The notes: generated by a model from the letters alone, not told the origin. A stretch of DNA of 64,000 nt from an uncultured Flaviramulus sp. (GCA_947501105.1 CANMUP010000005.1:62001-126000), one strand, 5' to 3'. Shown: positions 9,025 through 17,915, counted from the first letter of the stretch. Program-made: numbers and translations.

Positions 9025-9041
9025 ACTTTGAAATACAAAGT
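9025..9041. promoter_or_regulatory. 17-bp palindromic operator, copy 2
   Basis: ACTTTG-AAATA-CAAAGT, followed again by ACTTT. The spacer is the reverse complement of that in copy 1, so each copy read on the opposite strand gives the other. It ends 17 bp ahead of the DUF4173 gene start. Confidence 0.65.
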
Positions 9042-9058
9042 ACTTTAAAATAACTCAA

Positions 9059-10438
9059 ATGAAAAACATACCATTATTAATCGGAGCCATTTTATTTAGC
9101 ACACTGTTTTACCGACAAGGCATTGGTTTAAACTTAAGCTTATTCAGTTTATTAACAATTTGTATTCTTTTCATTTATAATAAAACAGCTTTTACTAAAA
9201 AGTCTACAATTTTATTTAGCACTGTATTTTTAATAACAGCCGGAGCAGTATTTATATATAAGTCTAACCTTTCAATAATTGCGAATGTTGCTACGTTTAT
9301 CACATTAATAGGGCATGTAACCGAGCAAAAATCATCGGTTTACATAAATTGGATAAACGGTTTATACTCATCAATAGCAGGTTATTTTCATCGTAACTTT
9401 AATGATATTGAAAAAGATAAAAAGGTTGTACTCAAACGAAAAATAGATTATCTGCATTTAATAAAAATAATAGGTATTCCATTAGTTACACTTGTCATTT
9501 TTATAAGTTTATATAAAAACGGAAACCCTCTATTTAGTGATTTAATATCTAAAATAGATTTTAGTTTTATTAATATGCAATGGTTGTTGGTTACAACTCT
9601 TGGTTACTATTTACTAAATAATATTTCAAAACCTGTAAGAGTAGATCCCGCAACTACTCACGATTTAAACACGCTAAATTCTTTAGAAAAACGTGGTGAA
9701 ATTGAAATCGAGCAACTTAAAAAGGAAAACCAATTAGGTTTTATTTTAATAGCGCTACTTAATGTACTTATTCTTCTCTTTTTAATTACAGATATTACCT
9801 ATTTAGTTTCTACTACCGATTTAAGAGCTTCTGTTTTTTCAAATCAGGTACATAATGGAATTAACACCTTAATTGCGTCAATAATTATTGCAATAATAAT
9901 TATACTCTACTTTTTTAGAGGAAACTTAAACTTTTATAAGAATAACAAAAACCTCAAAACCGTTGCTTACATATGGATAATACTTAATATAATATTGGTA
10001 ATTAATATTGCTATTAAAGACTATCAATATATATATTATTTCGGCTTTACATATAAACGCATAGGTGTTTTAGTTTATTTATTACTTACAATAATAGGCT
10101 TATTTACTACTACTATTAAAGTAAAACAAATAAAAAACTTTTGGTATTTGTTTAGAGTAAATACACTTACAGCCTTTACAATTCTAATCATTACAAGCAC
10201 TATTAATTGGGATAATTACATAACATATTACAATCTTAATCATGCCAAGTCAATGGACTTTGATTATCTAATAAATCTATCTGACAACAACACCTTTCTT
10301 TTAAAAGATTATATAGATAAAAATAATTTAAATGTTGAAAAAGAGCTCGCTGTTGAAAGAAAGCACAAAGAATATTTACTTGAACTGGAAAACAACAAAT
10401 GGCAAGAAATACAATATGATAATTTTAAAATAAAATAA
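9059..10438 (+). CDS. DUF4173-like polytopic membrane protein
   Basis: A 459-residue protein with about 11-12 hydrophobic helices; the C-terminal 80 residues are soluble. It fits the DUF4173 family, often found after small winged-helix regulators in Bacteroidota. A short conserved block EKRGEIEIEQLKKENQLGFILIALLNVLILLFLITD is typical of the family as I know it. Function unknown. It is the first gene of a tightly spaced plus-strand series reaching the MSEP-CTERM gene, and its promoter carries palindrome copy 2, so the series is probably under the 8713 regulator. Confidence 0.7.
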   Translation: MKNIPLLIGAILFSTLFYRQGIGLNLSLFSLLTICILFIYNKTAFTKKSTILFSTVFLITAGAVFIYKSNLSIIANVATFITLIGHVTEQKSSVYINWINGLYSSIAGYFHRNFNDIEKDKKVVLKRKIDYLHLIKIIGIPLVTLVIFISLYKNGNPLFSDLISKIDFSFINMQWLLVTTLGYYLLNNISKPVRVDPATTHDLNTLNSLEKRGEIEIEQLKKENQLGFILIALLNVLILLFLITDITYLVSTTDLRASVFSNQVHNGINTLIASIIIAIIIILYFFRGNLNFYKNNKNLKTVAYIWIILNIILVINIAIKDYQYIYYFGFTYKRIGVLVYLLLTIIGLFTTTIKVKQIKNFWYLFRVNTLTAFTILIITSTINWDNYITYYNLNHAKSMDFDYLINLSDNNTFLLKDYIDKNNLNVEKELAVERKHKEYLLELENNKWQEIQYDNFKIK

Positions 10439-10439
10439 G

Positions 10440-10814
10440 ATGAATGTGCCTTCTGTCATTTTAAAATCAACACTATTATCTGCATCCATATTTTGGATAA
10501 TTGTAATGTCTGAAGATTTCAATTTAGATATGATTCCTTTTATATTCTTTTCGTTCATTCCAATTTCACTTTGCTGTTTAATAACTATTCTATTTACGAT
10601 AACACCTTTCTTTTGGTTAAAAAAAATGAATATGAGTAATAATGAAGTCTACAAAAAGTGGTTTCCATACTATGCTATAATATGTTTTAGCTTATGCTTT
10701 TATGGAGTTATAAAATCAAACTTTAATATTTACCCAATTAGTTTTCTTGCTTCTGCTTTTTTTACAACAATGCAGTCATGGATATGGTTTGCTAAAGCTA
10801 ATAATGCACAATAA
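10440..10814 (+). CDS. Small membrane protein of unknown function
   Basis: A 124-residue protein with about four hydrophobic segments and no motif I recognise. The start codon follows the preceding stop by one base, so the two are translationally linked. The gene lies in the operon that ends with exosortase K and its target. It could be an accessory of that system or simply a passenger. Confidence 0.65.
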   Translation: MNVPSVILKSTLLSASIFWIIVMSEDFNLDMIPFIFFSFIPISLCCLITILFTITPFFWLKKMNMSNNEVYKKWFPYYAIICFSLCFYGVIKSNFNIYPISFLASAFFTTMQSWIWFAKANNAQ

Positions 10815-10820
10815 TTCAAT

Positions 10821-11450
10821 ATGAAATATTTTAAAAAAATAACATTGATAATTGCTTTCATGATAATATACGCAATTACTATTAGCTATTGGATGACGTT
10901 TCAAGCTAAAGATTGTATTTATGATAACGTATTAGATGTGCCAAAAAATAAAGTCGGTCTAGTTTTAGGAGCAAGCAAGCTCACACCTAACGGAACTATA
11001 AATCTTTATTACAAATATAGGTTAGAGGCAGTGTATCAACTTTATAAATCTGGAAAAATTCAATTCATTTTAATAAGTGGGGACAATAGTAGGAAAGAGT
11101 ATGATGAGCCATCTGATTTTAAAAATGATTTAATAATAAAAGGTATTCCTAGAGAAAAAATATTTTTGGATTATGCAGGATTTAGGACTCTTGATTCTAT
11201 AGTTAGAGCTAAAGAGGTCTTTGGCTTAAATTCGGTAACCATAATATCTCAAAAATTTCATAACGAACGTGCCATATATCTTTCAAATCATTTTGACGTA
11301 AATGCAATTGCTTTTAATGCTCAAGATATTCGAGGGCACTATGGTGCAAAAACACGTTTAAGAGAATACTTAGCAAGAACAAAAGCATCAATCGATATTC
11401 TTTTTAATGTTGAACCAAAATTTTTAGGCAAGAAAATAAAAATCAAATGA
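10821..11450 (+). CDS. SanA/ElyC-like DUF218 envelope protein
   Basis: A 209-residue protein with one N-terminal membrane anchor (residues 8-28) and a DUF218 domain facing the periplasm. Family signatures are VGLVLGASKLTPNGTINLYYKYRLEAVYQLYKSGKI, the SGD turn in ILISGDNSRKEYDEP, GIPREKIFLDYAGFRTLDSIVRAK and ISQKFHNERAIYL. E. coli SanA and ElyC affect the envelope permeability barrier and lipid-carrier metabolism; the biochemical reaction is not established. It overlaps the next gene by 4 bp. Its presence in the exosortase operon supports an envelope-related theme. Confidence 0.85.
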   Translation: MKYFKKITLIIAFMIIYAITISYWMTFQAKDCIYDNVLDVPKNKVGLVLGASKLTPNGTINLYYKYRLEAVYQLYKSGKIQFILISGDNSRKEYDEPSDFKNDLIIKGIPREKIFLDYAGFRTLDSIVRAKEVFGLNSVTIISQKFHNERAIYLSNHFDVNAIAFNAQDIRGHYGAKTRLREYLARTKASIDILFNVEPKFLGKKIKIK

Positions 11451-11824
11451 ATCTTCAACTCAACAAGACATATTTAATAATATCCGTACTTCTTTTTATA
11501 GCAGAAGTACTTATTGCTACCTTTTTTAAGTATGGCTTTATTCGTTATACTTTTGGAGATTATCTGGTAGTTATACTACTCTACTGCTTCTTCAAAAGCT
11601 TTATAGAAATAAGCTCATTTAAACTAGCTATTTCAGTTTTAGTATTAGCATTTACAATTGAGTTTCTACAATTAATTAATGTTCTAGAAACACTAGGTTT
11701 TCAAGACAATTATTTGGCTAAACTAATATTGGGTAGCACATTCCATCTCTCAGATTTAGTGGCTTATACTCTTGGAATTATCACTGTTTTAATAGTTGAA
11801 TATAAATTACAAACCCATGGATAA
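11447..11824 (+). CDS. DUF2809-type membrane protein
   Basis: A 125-residue membrane protein with four helices. The pattern TFGDYLVVILLYCFFKSF, then FAFTIEFLQL and the terminal DLVAYTLGIITVLIVEY, agrees with the DUF2809 family. No function is known. It overlaps both neighbours by a few bases (4 bp upstream, 8 bp downstream), a clear operon arrangement. Confidence 0.75.
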   Translation: MNLQLNKTYLIISVLLFIAEVLIATFFKYGFIRYTFGDYLVVILLYCFFKSFIEISSFKLAISVLVLAFTIEFLQLINVLETLGFQDNYLAKLILGSTFHLSDLVAYTLGIITVLIVEYKLQTHG

Positions 11825-12476
11825 CATAAAACAGCTTTTTATAAATAGGTTTAAAACCTTTACACTATTAAGTATTTCAATAACTTTTTGTATTGTACTA
11901 CTTATGATTAGAATGAAACTTACACATTCCTTTTTCTACTTGTTTTTAGTTTGGAATTTGTTTTTAGCAGTCATTCCCTTTGTCATAACCACTTATTTAG
12001 TAAGTCTCCCCAAGCTTAATAAATTTGTATTAGCTTTTTGGTTTGGGGGATGGTTGCTTTTTTTACCAAATGCTCCATACATCGTTACAGATTTAATTCA
12101 TATTAGGCTAAGCAATACACGATTTGTTTGGCTAGATGTTATTGTTGTTACTTCTTTTGCTTTAAATGGACTTATACTATTTTACTTATCTTTTTTAGAC
12201 ATGATGAGTCTTTTAAATCATCATATAAAGAAACAGTACGCTTCCTTTTTCATCCCAATTCTATTGTTTCTAACAGCTTTTGGAGTTTATCTTGGTAGGT
12301 TTTTACGTTACAATTCATGGGAAATTATTCAAAATCCATTAGAATTATTTAATGATATTTTTCGAATTATCATTTACCCATCAAACCATATAGATGCATG
12401 GTTATTCACTATTCTATTTGGTGCCTTTTTACATATTGGTTTTTGGATTTATAACAACTTAAGAAACATTAATTAA
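11817..12476 (+). CDS. DUF1361 membrane protein
   Basis: A 219-residue polytopic protein of the DUF1361 family. Family landmarks are the loop FLPNAPYIVTDLIHI after the third helix and YLGRFLRYNSWEIIQNP after the fifth. I choose the start at 11817 (MDNIKQLF), an ATG that overlaps the preceding stop by 8 bp, instead of an ATG seven codons earlier that lies well inside the previous gene. Function unknown; DUF1361 members in Bacteroidota and Firmicutes are otherwise uncharacterised membrane proteins. The exosortase gene begins two bases after the stop. Confidence 0.82.
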   Translation: MDNIKQLFINRFKTFTLLSISITFCIVLLMIRMKLTHSFFYLFLVWNLFLAVIPFVITTYLVSLPKLNKFVLAFWFGGWLLFLPNAPYIVTDLIHIRLSNTRFVWLDVIVVTSFALNGLILFYLSFLDMMSLLNHHIKKQYASFFIPILLFLTAFGVYLGRFLRYNSWEIIQNPLELFNDIFRIIIYPSNHIDAWLFTILFGAFLHIGFWIYNNLRNIN

Positions 12477-12477
12477 A

Positions 12478-13002
12478 ATGAAACTGCCAAAGCATTCAAC
12501 ATATTATATTATAGGAATAACATTATTCGTTGGCTTAAAACTTATGTATTCCAATGCTAACAATAATCAGGTTTTTATCTTATTGAAGCCATTAGACAAG
12601 ATTGTTGGTTTTATTCTCGATTCCCATTCGGTTTACAATAATGACGTTGGCTTTTTTCATGAAAAACTAAATATTACTATAGATAAATCTTGCTCTGGTT
12701 TTAATTTTTTAATGCTCTCTTTTATACTATTATATTTTTCACTTTTAAAAAGTTTAAAGTCTCACTTTTTGAAAATTTCAGCAATTCTGGTAGCTTTATT
12801 TTTTGCTTATAGTTTTACACTATTTGTAAATGCATCACGTGTTTTAACAGCAATCTTTGTTGAAAAAAATACGAATTTAAATTATGCTTGGTTACACGAA
12901 GCCGAAGGTGTTTTTATTTATCTGTCCTTTCTTATCACTCTATATATTTTCATCAACTACGTTCAAAATAAAATCATAAATACTCATGAAAAATTTGCTT
13001 AA
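12478..13002 (+). CDS. xrtK: Exosortase K
   Basis: A short 174-residue exosortase, an integral membrane cysteine transpeptidase-like enzyme that recognises a C-terminal PEP-CTERM-like signal on one or a few exported proteins. The three catalytic positions of the family are visible: Cys72 in DKSCSGFNF, Arg121 in VNASRVLTA and His140 in WLHEAEG. The length and the adjacent MSEP-CTERM gene point to type K, not the long EpsH-like exosortases. It overlaps the target gene by 17 bp. In vivo processing by XrtK has not, to my knowledge, been shown; the role follows from family and gene pairing. Confidence 0.88.
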   Translation: MKLPKHSTYYIIGITLFVGLKLMYSNANNNQVFILLKPLDKIVGFILDSHSVYNNDVGFFHEKLNITIDKSCSGFNFLMLSFILLYFSLLKSLKSHFLKISAILVALFFAYSFTLFVNASRVLTAIFVEKNTNLNYAWLHEAEGVFIYLSFLITLYIFINYVQNKIINTHEKFA

Positions 13003-15784
13003 CCCAAAATGGTTGCTTGTTATAAACACGATTCCAGTAATTCTTTTGTTTTTTATTTATTATAACGAATTTGATGTTATAAAAACACTTTTGGAGGAAG
13101 ATAGTATACAACTATGGTTCAATTTTGGAGGCATTCTTTTTGGATTATCAATACTTCTTTTAGGGTATGTTCTGTTTAGTATTCAACAGAAAAAAGAAAT
13201 TTCTATTTTCTATGCATTTTCAACTTTAGTAGTATATACTATTTATCTATACTTCTATAGTATGTATAGCTCAGATATCATTCCTCGGAGTATTCCTAGA
13301 TGGATGCTTTCACAAAATTCAATTTTATACCCTGGTACATTTTTAATGCCAACATTGGCTCATGCTTTATTTGTTATAGTAATTAAATTAACCTCAAAAG
13401 CAAAAGATTTAAAAGCTTGGAAAAGCTTTTTACTAGCACTTTCAATTCCTTTACTTACTTATATTTTTGTTCAAGCCATTTTACCTCTTTGGCAACCTAC
13501 AAGTTATAGATATAATAATCATGTTTTAATTATTGGTTTAGTAGTAGGCGTTATTCTATTTCTATTCTTTTTAATTCGTAGTATTTATATTTTATCAATA
13601 AAAAAAGAAAAAAACTGGTCACAATTTTATTTAGCAGCAAAGTTTTTGGTAGGCGTCGTTTTTCCATTACTCGGTCTACTAATAAATAATCAATTTAACG
13701 GTGCTTTTGGAGATTTCAATACACCATGGTTTTATATTATTGCTCTAGCAAATGGCCTTCTAATTTGTGTGTCCTCATCTGAAAACAAACAGCATAGGCT
13801 TTTTCTATTTATTGCCAGATGCATAACATATTCTTTTACCTTCTATTTCTTCATTGTATTTCTTCCTTTTTTGCCTCTATCTGTTATTGCTATTATTGCC
13901 ATAGGTTTAGGTTTTTTAATGTTGACTCCTTTGGTGTTATTTATTATTCATACACAAGAATTATCGAGAGATTATAAGTTTCTAAAAAACATCTATTCTA
14001 AACAGTTTTTAATTATAACTGGAATCGTTGGGTTTCTTGTAATACCTACAATATTAGCTTTATCTTATCAAAGAGATAAAATTGTACTACATGAAACTCT
14101 AGATTACTTGTATAATCCTGATTACTCCAAGGATTATAATATAAATAAAGCATTTCTTAAAAAAACTTTAGAGGTTGTTAAACATAATAAGTCACGTAAT
14201 TCTGATTTTTTTATGAATTCCCAAACGCCTTATTTATCAAGTTTTTTTAATTGGATTGTTTTAGATAATTTGACTTTATCTGACACAAAAATTAAAACCA
14301 TTGAAAAGATATTTTTCGACACAAAACCATTTGATTTAAGGGCTGAAAGGCTGAGAAATAAAAACGTAGACATATCAAACATAAGTTCGAATAGTACTTA
14401 TAGTGAAGCTGATAACACATGGACAAGTTGGATAAATTTAGAAATTACAAACGCTAATAAAGACAATTTCACTTCTGAATATGCAACAACCATAGATTTA
14501 CCCAACGGATGCTGGATAAATGATTATTACCTTTATGTTGGTGACAGAAAAGAAATGGGGATTTTAACGGAAAAGAAATCGGCTATGTGGATTTTTTCTC
14601 AAATAAGAAACATCAATCAAGACCCGGGGTTGTTGCATTATTTAACTGGAAACAAAGTTTCTTTTAGAGTTTTTCCTTTTTCTGAAAATGAAGTAAGAAG
14701 AACAGGAATTCAATTTATACATAAAGAACCTGTTACGATTAAAATTGACAATCATAAACTTACATTAGGAGAAGAAAAAAAGACTCTAATCAATCATAAA
14801 AAAAATGACCAAGTCGTTTACATTTCTTCAAAAGAAAAAGAGACACTTAAAAAGATAAAGCGGACACCTTATTATCATTTTATTATCGATACTTCAGAAG
14901 AAAAAGATTCGTTAATAAATAACTATGCAAAAGCTCTAAATGATTTTATAATTGCTAATAATTTAGACATCAATAAAGCTAAAATAAGCTTTGCAAATAC
15001 CTATGCTATAACCAAAGATTTTAATGATGAATGGGTAAACAGTTTAAAAGGGCAAGATTTTGAGGGTGGATTTTATTTAGAACGCGCCATTAAAAAAGCA
15101 CTTTTTAATTCTTATACTAATATTTCTAACCACTACCCTATTATTATTGTAATTACAGATAACATGCTAGATGCTGTTATTAATAAAAACTTTGCAGATT
15201 TTAAAATAGCTTTCCCAGAAAGCAATCATTTTTATCATCTTAACACATTAGGCTATTTAGCTTCTCATAGCTTAGTATCAAATCCTAAAGAGTTTGTAAA
15301 TGATAATACCATGATAGATTTTGATAATGAGGTCTTAGTGTGGCCAAACCCAATTAATCCAATAGCTTATTTACCTAATGATAGTTTATCAAATATTGTT
15401 TTGAAAGATTCAGTTTTTAATTTTAGAGAAAACGCTATTAATCAATCAAACTGGAACGCAGGGTTACAGTTGCAAGGAAAATGGCTATCAGACATATTCT
15501 ATCCAGAACATGCGCAAAGAGATTGGAATAATGCTGTGAAAATGAGTTTTAAATCTAAAATAATGACACCGCTTACTTCTTATATTGTTGTTGAAAATGA
15601 AGCTCAAAAAGCTGTTTTACTTAGAAAACAAAAAGAAGTATTGGCTGGAAAAAAATCTTTAGACCTAAATGAAAGAACACAAAGCATGTCTGAACCAAAA
15701 TTAATACTATTATTAATTTTAGTTGGAGTGCTTTTATTTTTAAAGCGAAGGCAAATTATAAATCACTCTAAACCATCAACATAA
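12986..15784 (+). CDS. MSEP-CTERM sorted membrane protein with VIT-like and VWA-like regions
   Basis: A 932-residue protein. The N-terminal 370 residues form about 11 membrane helices. The periplasmic part has a VIT-like region (about 475-590, with TSWINLEITNANKDNFTSEYA, LPNGCWIND and FPFSENEVRRTGIQF) and then a degenerate VWA-like fold (about 610-780, from YYHFIIDTSEEKDSL). The C-terminus is a textbook sorting signal: MSEP at residues 901-904, a hydrophobic helix, then KRR near 925. This is the presumed sole client of the exosortase encoded immediately upstream. The VIT/VWA layout recalls inter-alpha-trypsin-inhibitor-like adhesins or chaperone-like surface proteins. The last 22 bp overlap the convergent dehydrogenase gene. 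Confidence 0.88.
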   Translation: MKNLLNPKWLLVINTIPVILLFFIYYNEFDVIKTLLEEDSIQLWFNFGGILFGLSILLLGYVLFSIQQKKEISIFYAFSTLVVYTIYLYFYSMYSSDIIPRSIPRWMLSQNSILYPGTFLMPTLAHALFVIVIKLTSKAKDLKAWKSFLLALSIPLLTYIFVQAILPLWQPTSYRYNNHVLIIGLVVGVILFLFFLIRSIYILSIKKEKNWSQFYLAAKFLVGVVFPLLGLLINNQFNGAFGDFNTPWFYIIALANGLLICVSSSENKQHRLFLFIARCITYSFTFYFFIVFLPFLPLSVIAIIAIGLGFLMLTPLVLFIIHTQELSRDYKFLKNIYSKQFLIITGIVGFLVIPTILALSYQRDKIVLHETLDYLYNPDYSKDYNINKAFLKKTLEVVKHNKSRNSDFFMNSQTPYLSSFFNWIVLDNLTLSDTKIKTIEKIFFDTKPFDLRAERLRNKNVDISNISSNSTYSEADNTWTSWINLEITNANKDNFTSEYATTIDLPNGCWINDYYLYVGDRKEMGILTEKKSAMWIFSQIRNINQDPGLLHYLTGNKVSFRVFPFSENEVRRTGIQFIHKEPVTIKIDNHKLTLGEEKKTLINHKKNDQVVYISSKEKETLKKIKRTPYYHFIIDTSEEKDSLINNYAKALNDFIIANNLDINKAKISFANTYAITKDFNDEWVNSLKGQDFEGGFYLERAIKKALFNSYTNISNHYPIIIVITDNMLDAVINKNFADFKIAFPESNHFYHLNTLGYLASHSLVSNPKEFVNDNTMIDFDNEVLVWPNPINPIAYLPNDSLSNIVLKDSVFNFRENAINQSNWNAGLQLQGKWLSDIFYPEHAQRDWNNAVKMSFKSKIMTPLTSYIVVENEAQKAVLLRKQKEVLAGKKSLDLNERTQSMSEPKLILLLILVGVLLFLKRRQIINHSKPST

Positions 15785-16968
15785 TCTTGCAAATAAGCAA
15801 AGCGATCAGTAAGTTTTCCATTTTCTGTCATTTTAGCACGCTCTAAAACACCATCGGCATCGTTATTAAAAAACGCAGGAATAACATGTTCTAAAAACAT
15901 ATCGCCAAAACCTTCGCTGGCATCTTTTGGGAGTTCGCATGGTAAGTTATCGACTGCCATAACTGTTATTGCGTTTTTTGCATCAAAATCAACTTCACTT
16001 TCTGTTTGTGGATTATAACCATAAAACGGGTCTGCAATAGTTGAAGCTCGTAATGTTGATGCTACAGGTCCGTCAACATCGCAAGAAATATCGGCTACTA
16101 AATTGATATTAAAATCTGGGTGTTTAGCATCTTCTCGCGTAAATAAATATGGTGCATTATTACCATAAAAATGACCGGCTATAAAGAAATCGGTTTCTTT
16201 AGCGTAGGGCATAAAGTTACTTTCGTAACCTGTTGGATCTTTATAAAACTCCCACTTATCACCTACTTTACCATCTTTACGCTTACTGTATTCCATTACA
16301 TCAACCAAGCAATAAACAGGTTCTGTAAATTTTGATGTTAAATACAAAGCGTCACTTACTTGCTTTATTTTTAAATGGTCTAGAATTTCTTTTGCTCCAT
16401 GAGCAACTTTTCCTGTACCTGACAATAAAATTTTAATATTTGGTAAAGTAATTTTATCTAACTCACGCTTAACAGCATCTAAATCGGCTAGGGTTTCTAC
16501 TTTAGGCAAACTGAATAAATTGTCTTTTAAACCCAATGCTCTAAAGCCGTTATAAGCGCCTACCAATCCTGCGTAGCGCCCAAAACCTATTAGCCTGAAG
16601 CCTTTTTCGTTTACTATAGTTTCGTGGTCGTACAACTCAATATTTTTATCAAGAATGGCTTGAAGTAATTTACGGTTATAGGGTTGTTTCTTTATGGTAT
16701 GTGAAAAGAAAAAATATTTTTTATTTGGAATTAAGTTTTCAATAGGTACTTCTTTTACACCAATCATAACATCGCAATCCCTTACATCATTTGTAACTTC
16801 TAACCTATTGCTTTTGTATTGCTCATCTGGAAAAATACGAATATCAGACGTTTCAACTTTAAATTCTCCTTGAGAGAATTTCTCCTTAGTTTCAGCAAAT
16901 TTTTCAGGAGAAAATACAACACGCCTGTCTGGTGGGTTTTTACGTTCTTTTATAATGGCAAACTTCAT
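15763..16968 (-). CDS. Saccharopine-dehydrogenase-like NAD(P)-dependent oxidoreductase
   Basis: A 401-residue soluble protein of the alanine dehydrogenase/transhydrogenase and lysine-forming saccharopine dehydrogenase superfamily. The N-terminal catalytic part starts KFAIIKERKNPPDRRVVFSP; a Rossmann nucleotide-binding motif GTGKVAHG follows at about residue 184, and SCDVDGPVASTLRAST lies in the C-terminal lobe. The true reaction could be saccharopine cleavage or another 2-oxo acid reductive amination; lysine biosynthesis neighbours are not present, so the pathway is open. Its 3' end overlaps the MSEP-CTERM gene tail-to-tail by 22 bp. Confidence 0.82.
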   Translation of the reverse strand: MKFAIIKERKNPPDRRVVFSPEKFAETKEKFSQGEFKVETSDIRIFPDEQYKSNRLEVTNDVRDCDVMIGVKEVPIENLIPNKKYFFFSHTIKKQPYNRKLLQAILDKNIELYDHETIVNEKGFRLIGFGRYAGLVGAYNGFRALGLKDNLFSLPKVETLADLDAVKRELDKITLPNIKILLSGTGKVAHGAKEILDHLKIKQVSDALYLTSKFTEPVYCLVDVMEYSKRKDGKVGDKWEFYKDPTGYESNFMPYAKETDFFIAGHFYGNNAPYLFTREDAKHPDFNINLVADISCDVDGPVASTLRASTIADPFYGYNPQTESEVDFDAKNAITVMAVDNLPCELPKDASEGFGDMFLEHVIPAFFNNDADGVLERAKMTENGKLTDRFAYLQDYVDGLE

Positions 16969-17033
16969 ATATATTTTGGTATAAATTTTGTACGAAAATA
17001 AGAGTTAATGTAGGTGTATACAAACTTTTTTGA

Positions 17034-17041
17034 TAACTTTG
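17034..17041 (+). promoter_or_regulatory. -7 promoter element ahead of the structured RNA
   Basis: TAACTTTG, an exact TAnnTTTG, placed just before the start of the folded element at 17044. Transcription would start within a few bases of the outer stem. Confidence 0.5.
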
Positions 17042-17043
17042 CT

Positions 17044-17147
17044 GCCCGCGTTAAGGATTGAAACGGCATCCTTTTGCTTTTTTGCAAAAGATATAGTGGA
17101 AAGCCTGACGCACTTTTGCCATTAAAAGTAAAAGTGGGTAACGCCCA
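17044..17147 (+). ncRNA. Structured RNA candidate upstream of tmRNA
   Basis: About 100 nt with nested pairing: an outer stem GCGTTA (17048-17053) with TAACGC (17139-17144), a hairpin AAGGAT/ATCCTT enclosing TGAAACGGC, a strong CTTTTGC/GCAAAAG hairpin at 17071-17090, and a CACTTTT/AAAAGTG hairpin at 17111-17136. A consensus promoter lies directly ahead and no open frame covers it. From memory, sequences beginning GCGTTAAGGATTGAAACGGC recur in flavobacterial genomes, and this may be one of the Bacteroidota RNA motifs from comparative surveys (Flavo-1 or 6S-like); I cannot fix which. Confidence 0.5.
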
Positions 17148-17155
17148 AATAAAAT

Positions 17156-17198
17156 TAATTGATGAGTTCCCGAAACTAGTTCGGGATTAATTCAATTA
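17156..17198. repeat. Long intergenic inverted repeat
   Basis: A two-tier palindrome: inner arms TCCCGAA (17068+100 to 17174) and TTCGGGA (17180-17186) around a 5-nt loop, and outer arms TAATTGA (17156-17162) and TCAATTA (17192-17198). There is no T-run, so a terminator is not clear. It may be an extragenic palindrome or part of the leader between the RNA candidate and ssrA. Confidence 0.5.
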
Positions 17199-17226
17199 CG
17201 TAAATTAAAATTTACTATTTCATTAA

Positions 17227-17618
17227 GGGGTCGACTGGTTTTGACAGCGAGATTAATTAAACGGTAAGCACGTCGTGTAATGGCATTGAAACACGTTAAA
17301 GGCTAGACCAAATTTTAAACGGCGAGAATAACTACGCTTTAGCTGCATAATCTGAATTATAGTAAGATTAGCCTTGTCCTACTAGGTAGGAAAGCTTTAT
17401 GTCTCTGGAAAGCCTTGGTTAACGGCGTTCCATTTTGAGGCATCGTAAATGTTAACATAGATTGGGTAGTGCTTTGTTGCCCTTTTGAAACTAAAAAAGA
17501 TAAGTTATAAGTGGGTTGTCTTTAACCAGCTTATAATCGAAAAACCAAGAAAAGAATAAGCGTGTAGAAAACTCTTTGATTACTTGTTTGGACGAGAGTT
17601 CGATTCTCTCCGACTCCA
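17227..17618 (+). ncRNA. ssrA: tmRNA
   Basis: Rescues stalled ribosomes and tags the nascent chain for degradation. The 5' end GGGGTCGACTGGTTTTGACAGCG and the 3' end with GTTCGATTCTCTCCGACTCCA are diagnostic; the first seven bases pair with CGACTCC at the 3' end to form the acceptor stem. The tag reading frame is at 17321-17350 and encodes GENNYALAA followed by TAA, giving A-GENNYALAA on the target, similar to other Bacteroidota tags. CCA is not fully encoded (CACA follows), so it would be added after transcription. An intrinsic terminator follows at once. Confidence 0.95.
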
Positions 17619-17620
17619 CA

Positions 17621-17659
17621 AAAAACCTGTAAACACTAAAATTTTACAGGTTTTTTTTA
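17621..17659 (+). terminator. Intrinsic terminator of ssrA
   Basis: AAAACCTGTAAA pairs with TTTACAGGTTTT across an 8-nt loop, followed by a run of T. It starts immediately after the tmRNA 3' end. Confidence 0.85.
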
Positions 17660-17915
17660 TTTTTAAAAAGCGCTAATTAAAATAAAATCTAAGATGATTT
17701 ATTGAAAGTTGCAGTTAAAAATTTTAGTAAATTATTATTTAGTATTATCTCATTTTTTAGATTGGTTATATCAGAGTAAATTAATAATATTCCGTATTAT
17801 TGTATAACTAGTATGAACAATATTCAATATAACATTGATTTTAATTCTCCTGACCGCATAAGTTTTTAATTACATAAAATTGAGCCATTTTATAATTAAA
17901 AAACAAGCTAATACT

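Noticed and set aside
17880-17915. TTG start of the HTCS 12 codons before the ATG
   Set aside because: The extra residues separate the N-terminus from the signal segment, and the ATG gives a compact signal peptide; the ATG is preferred.
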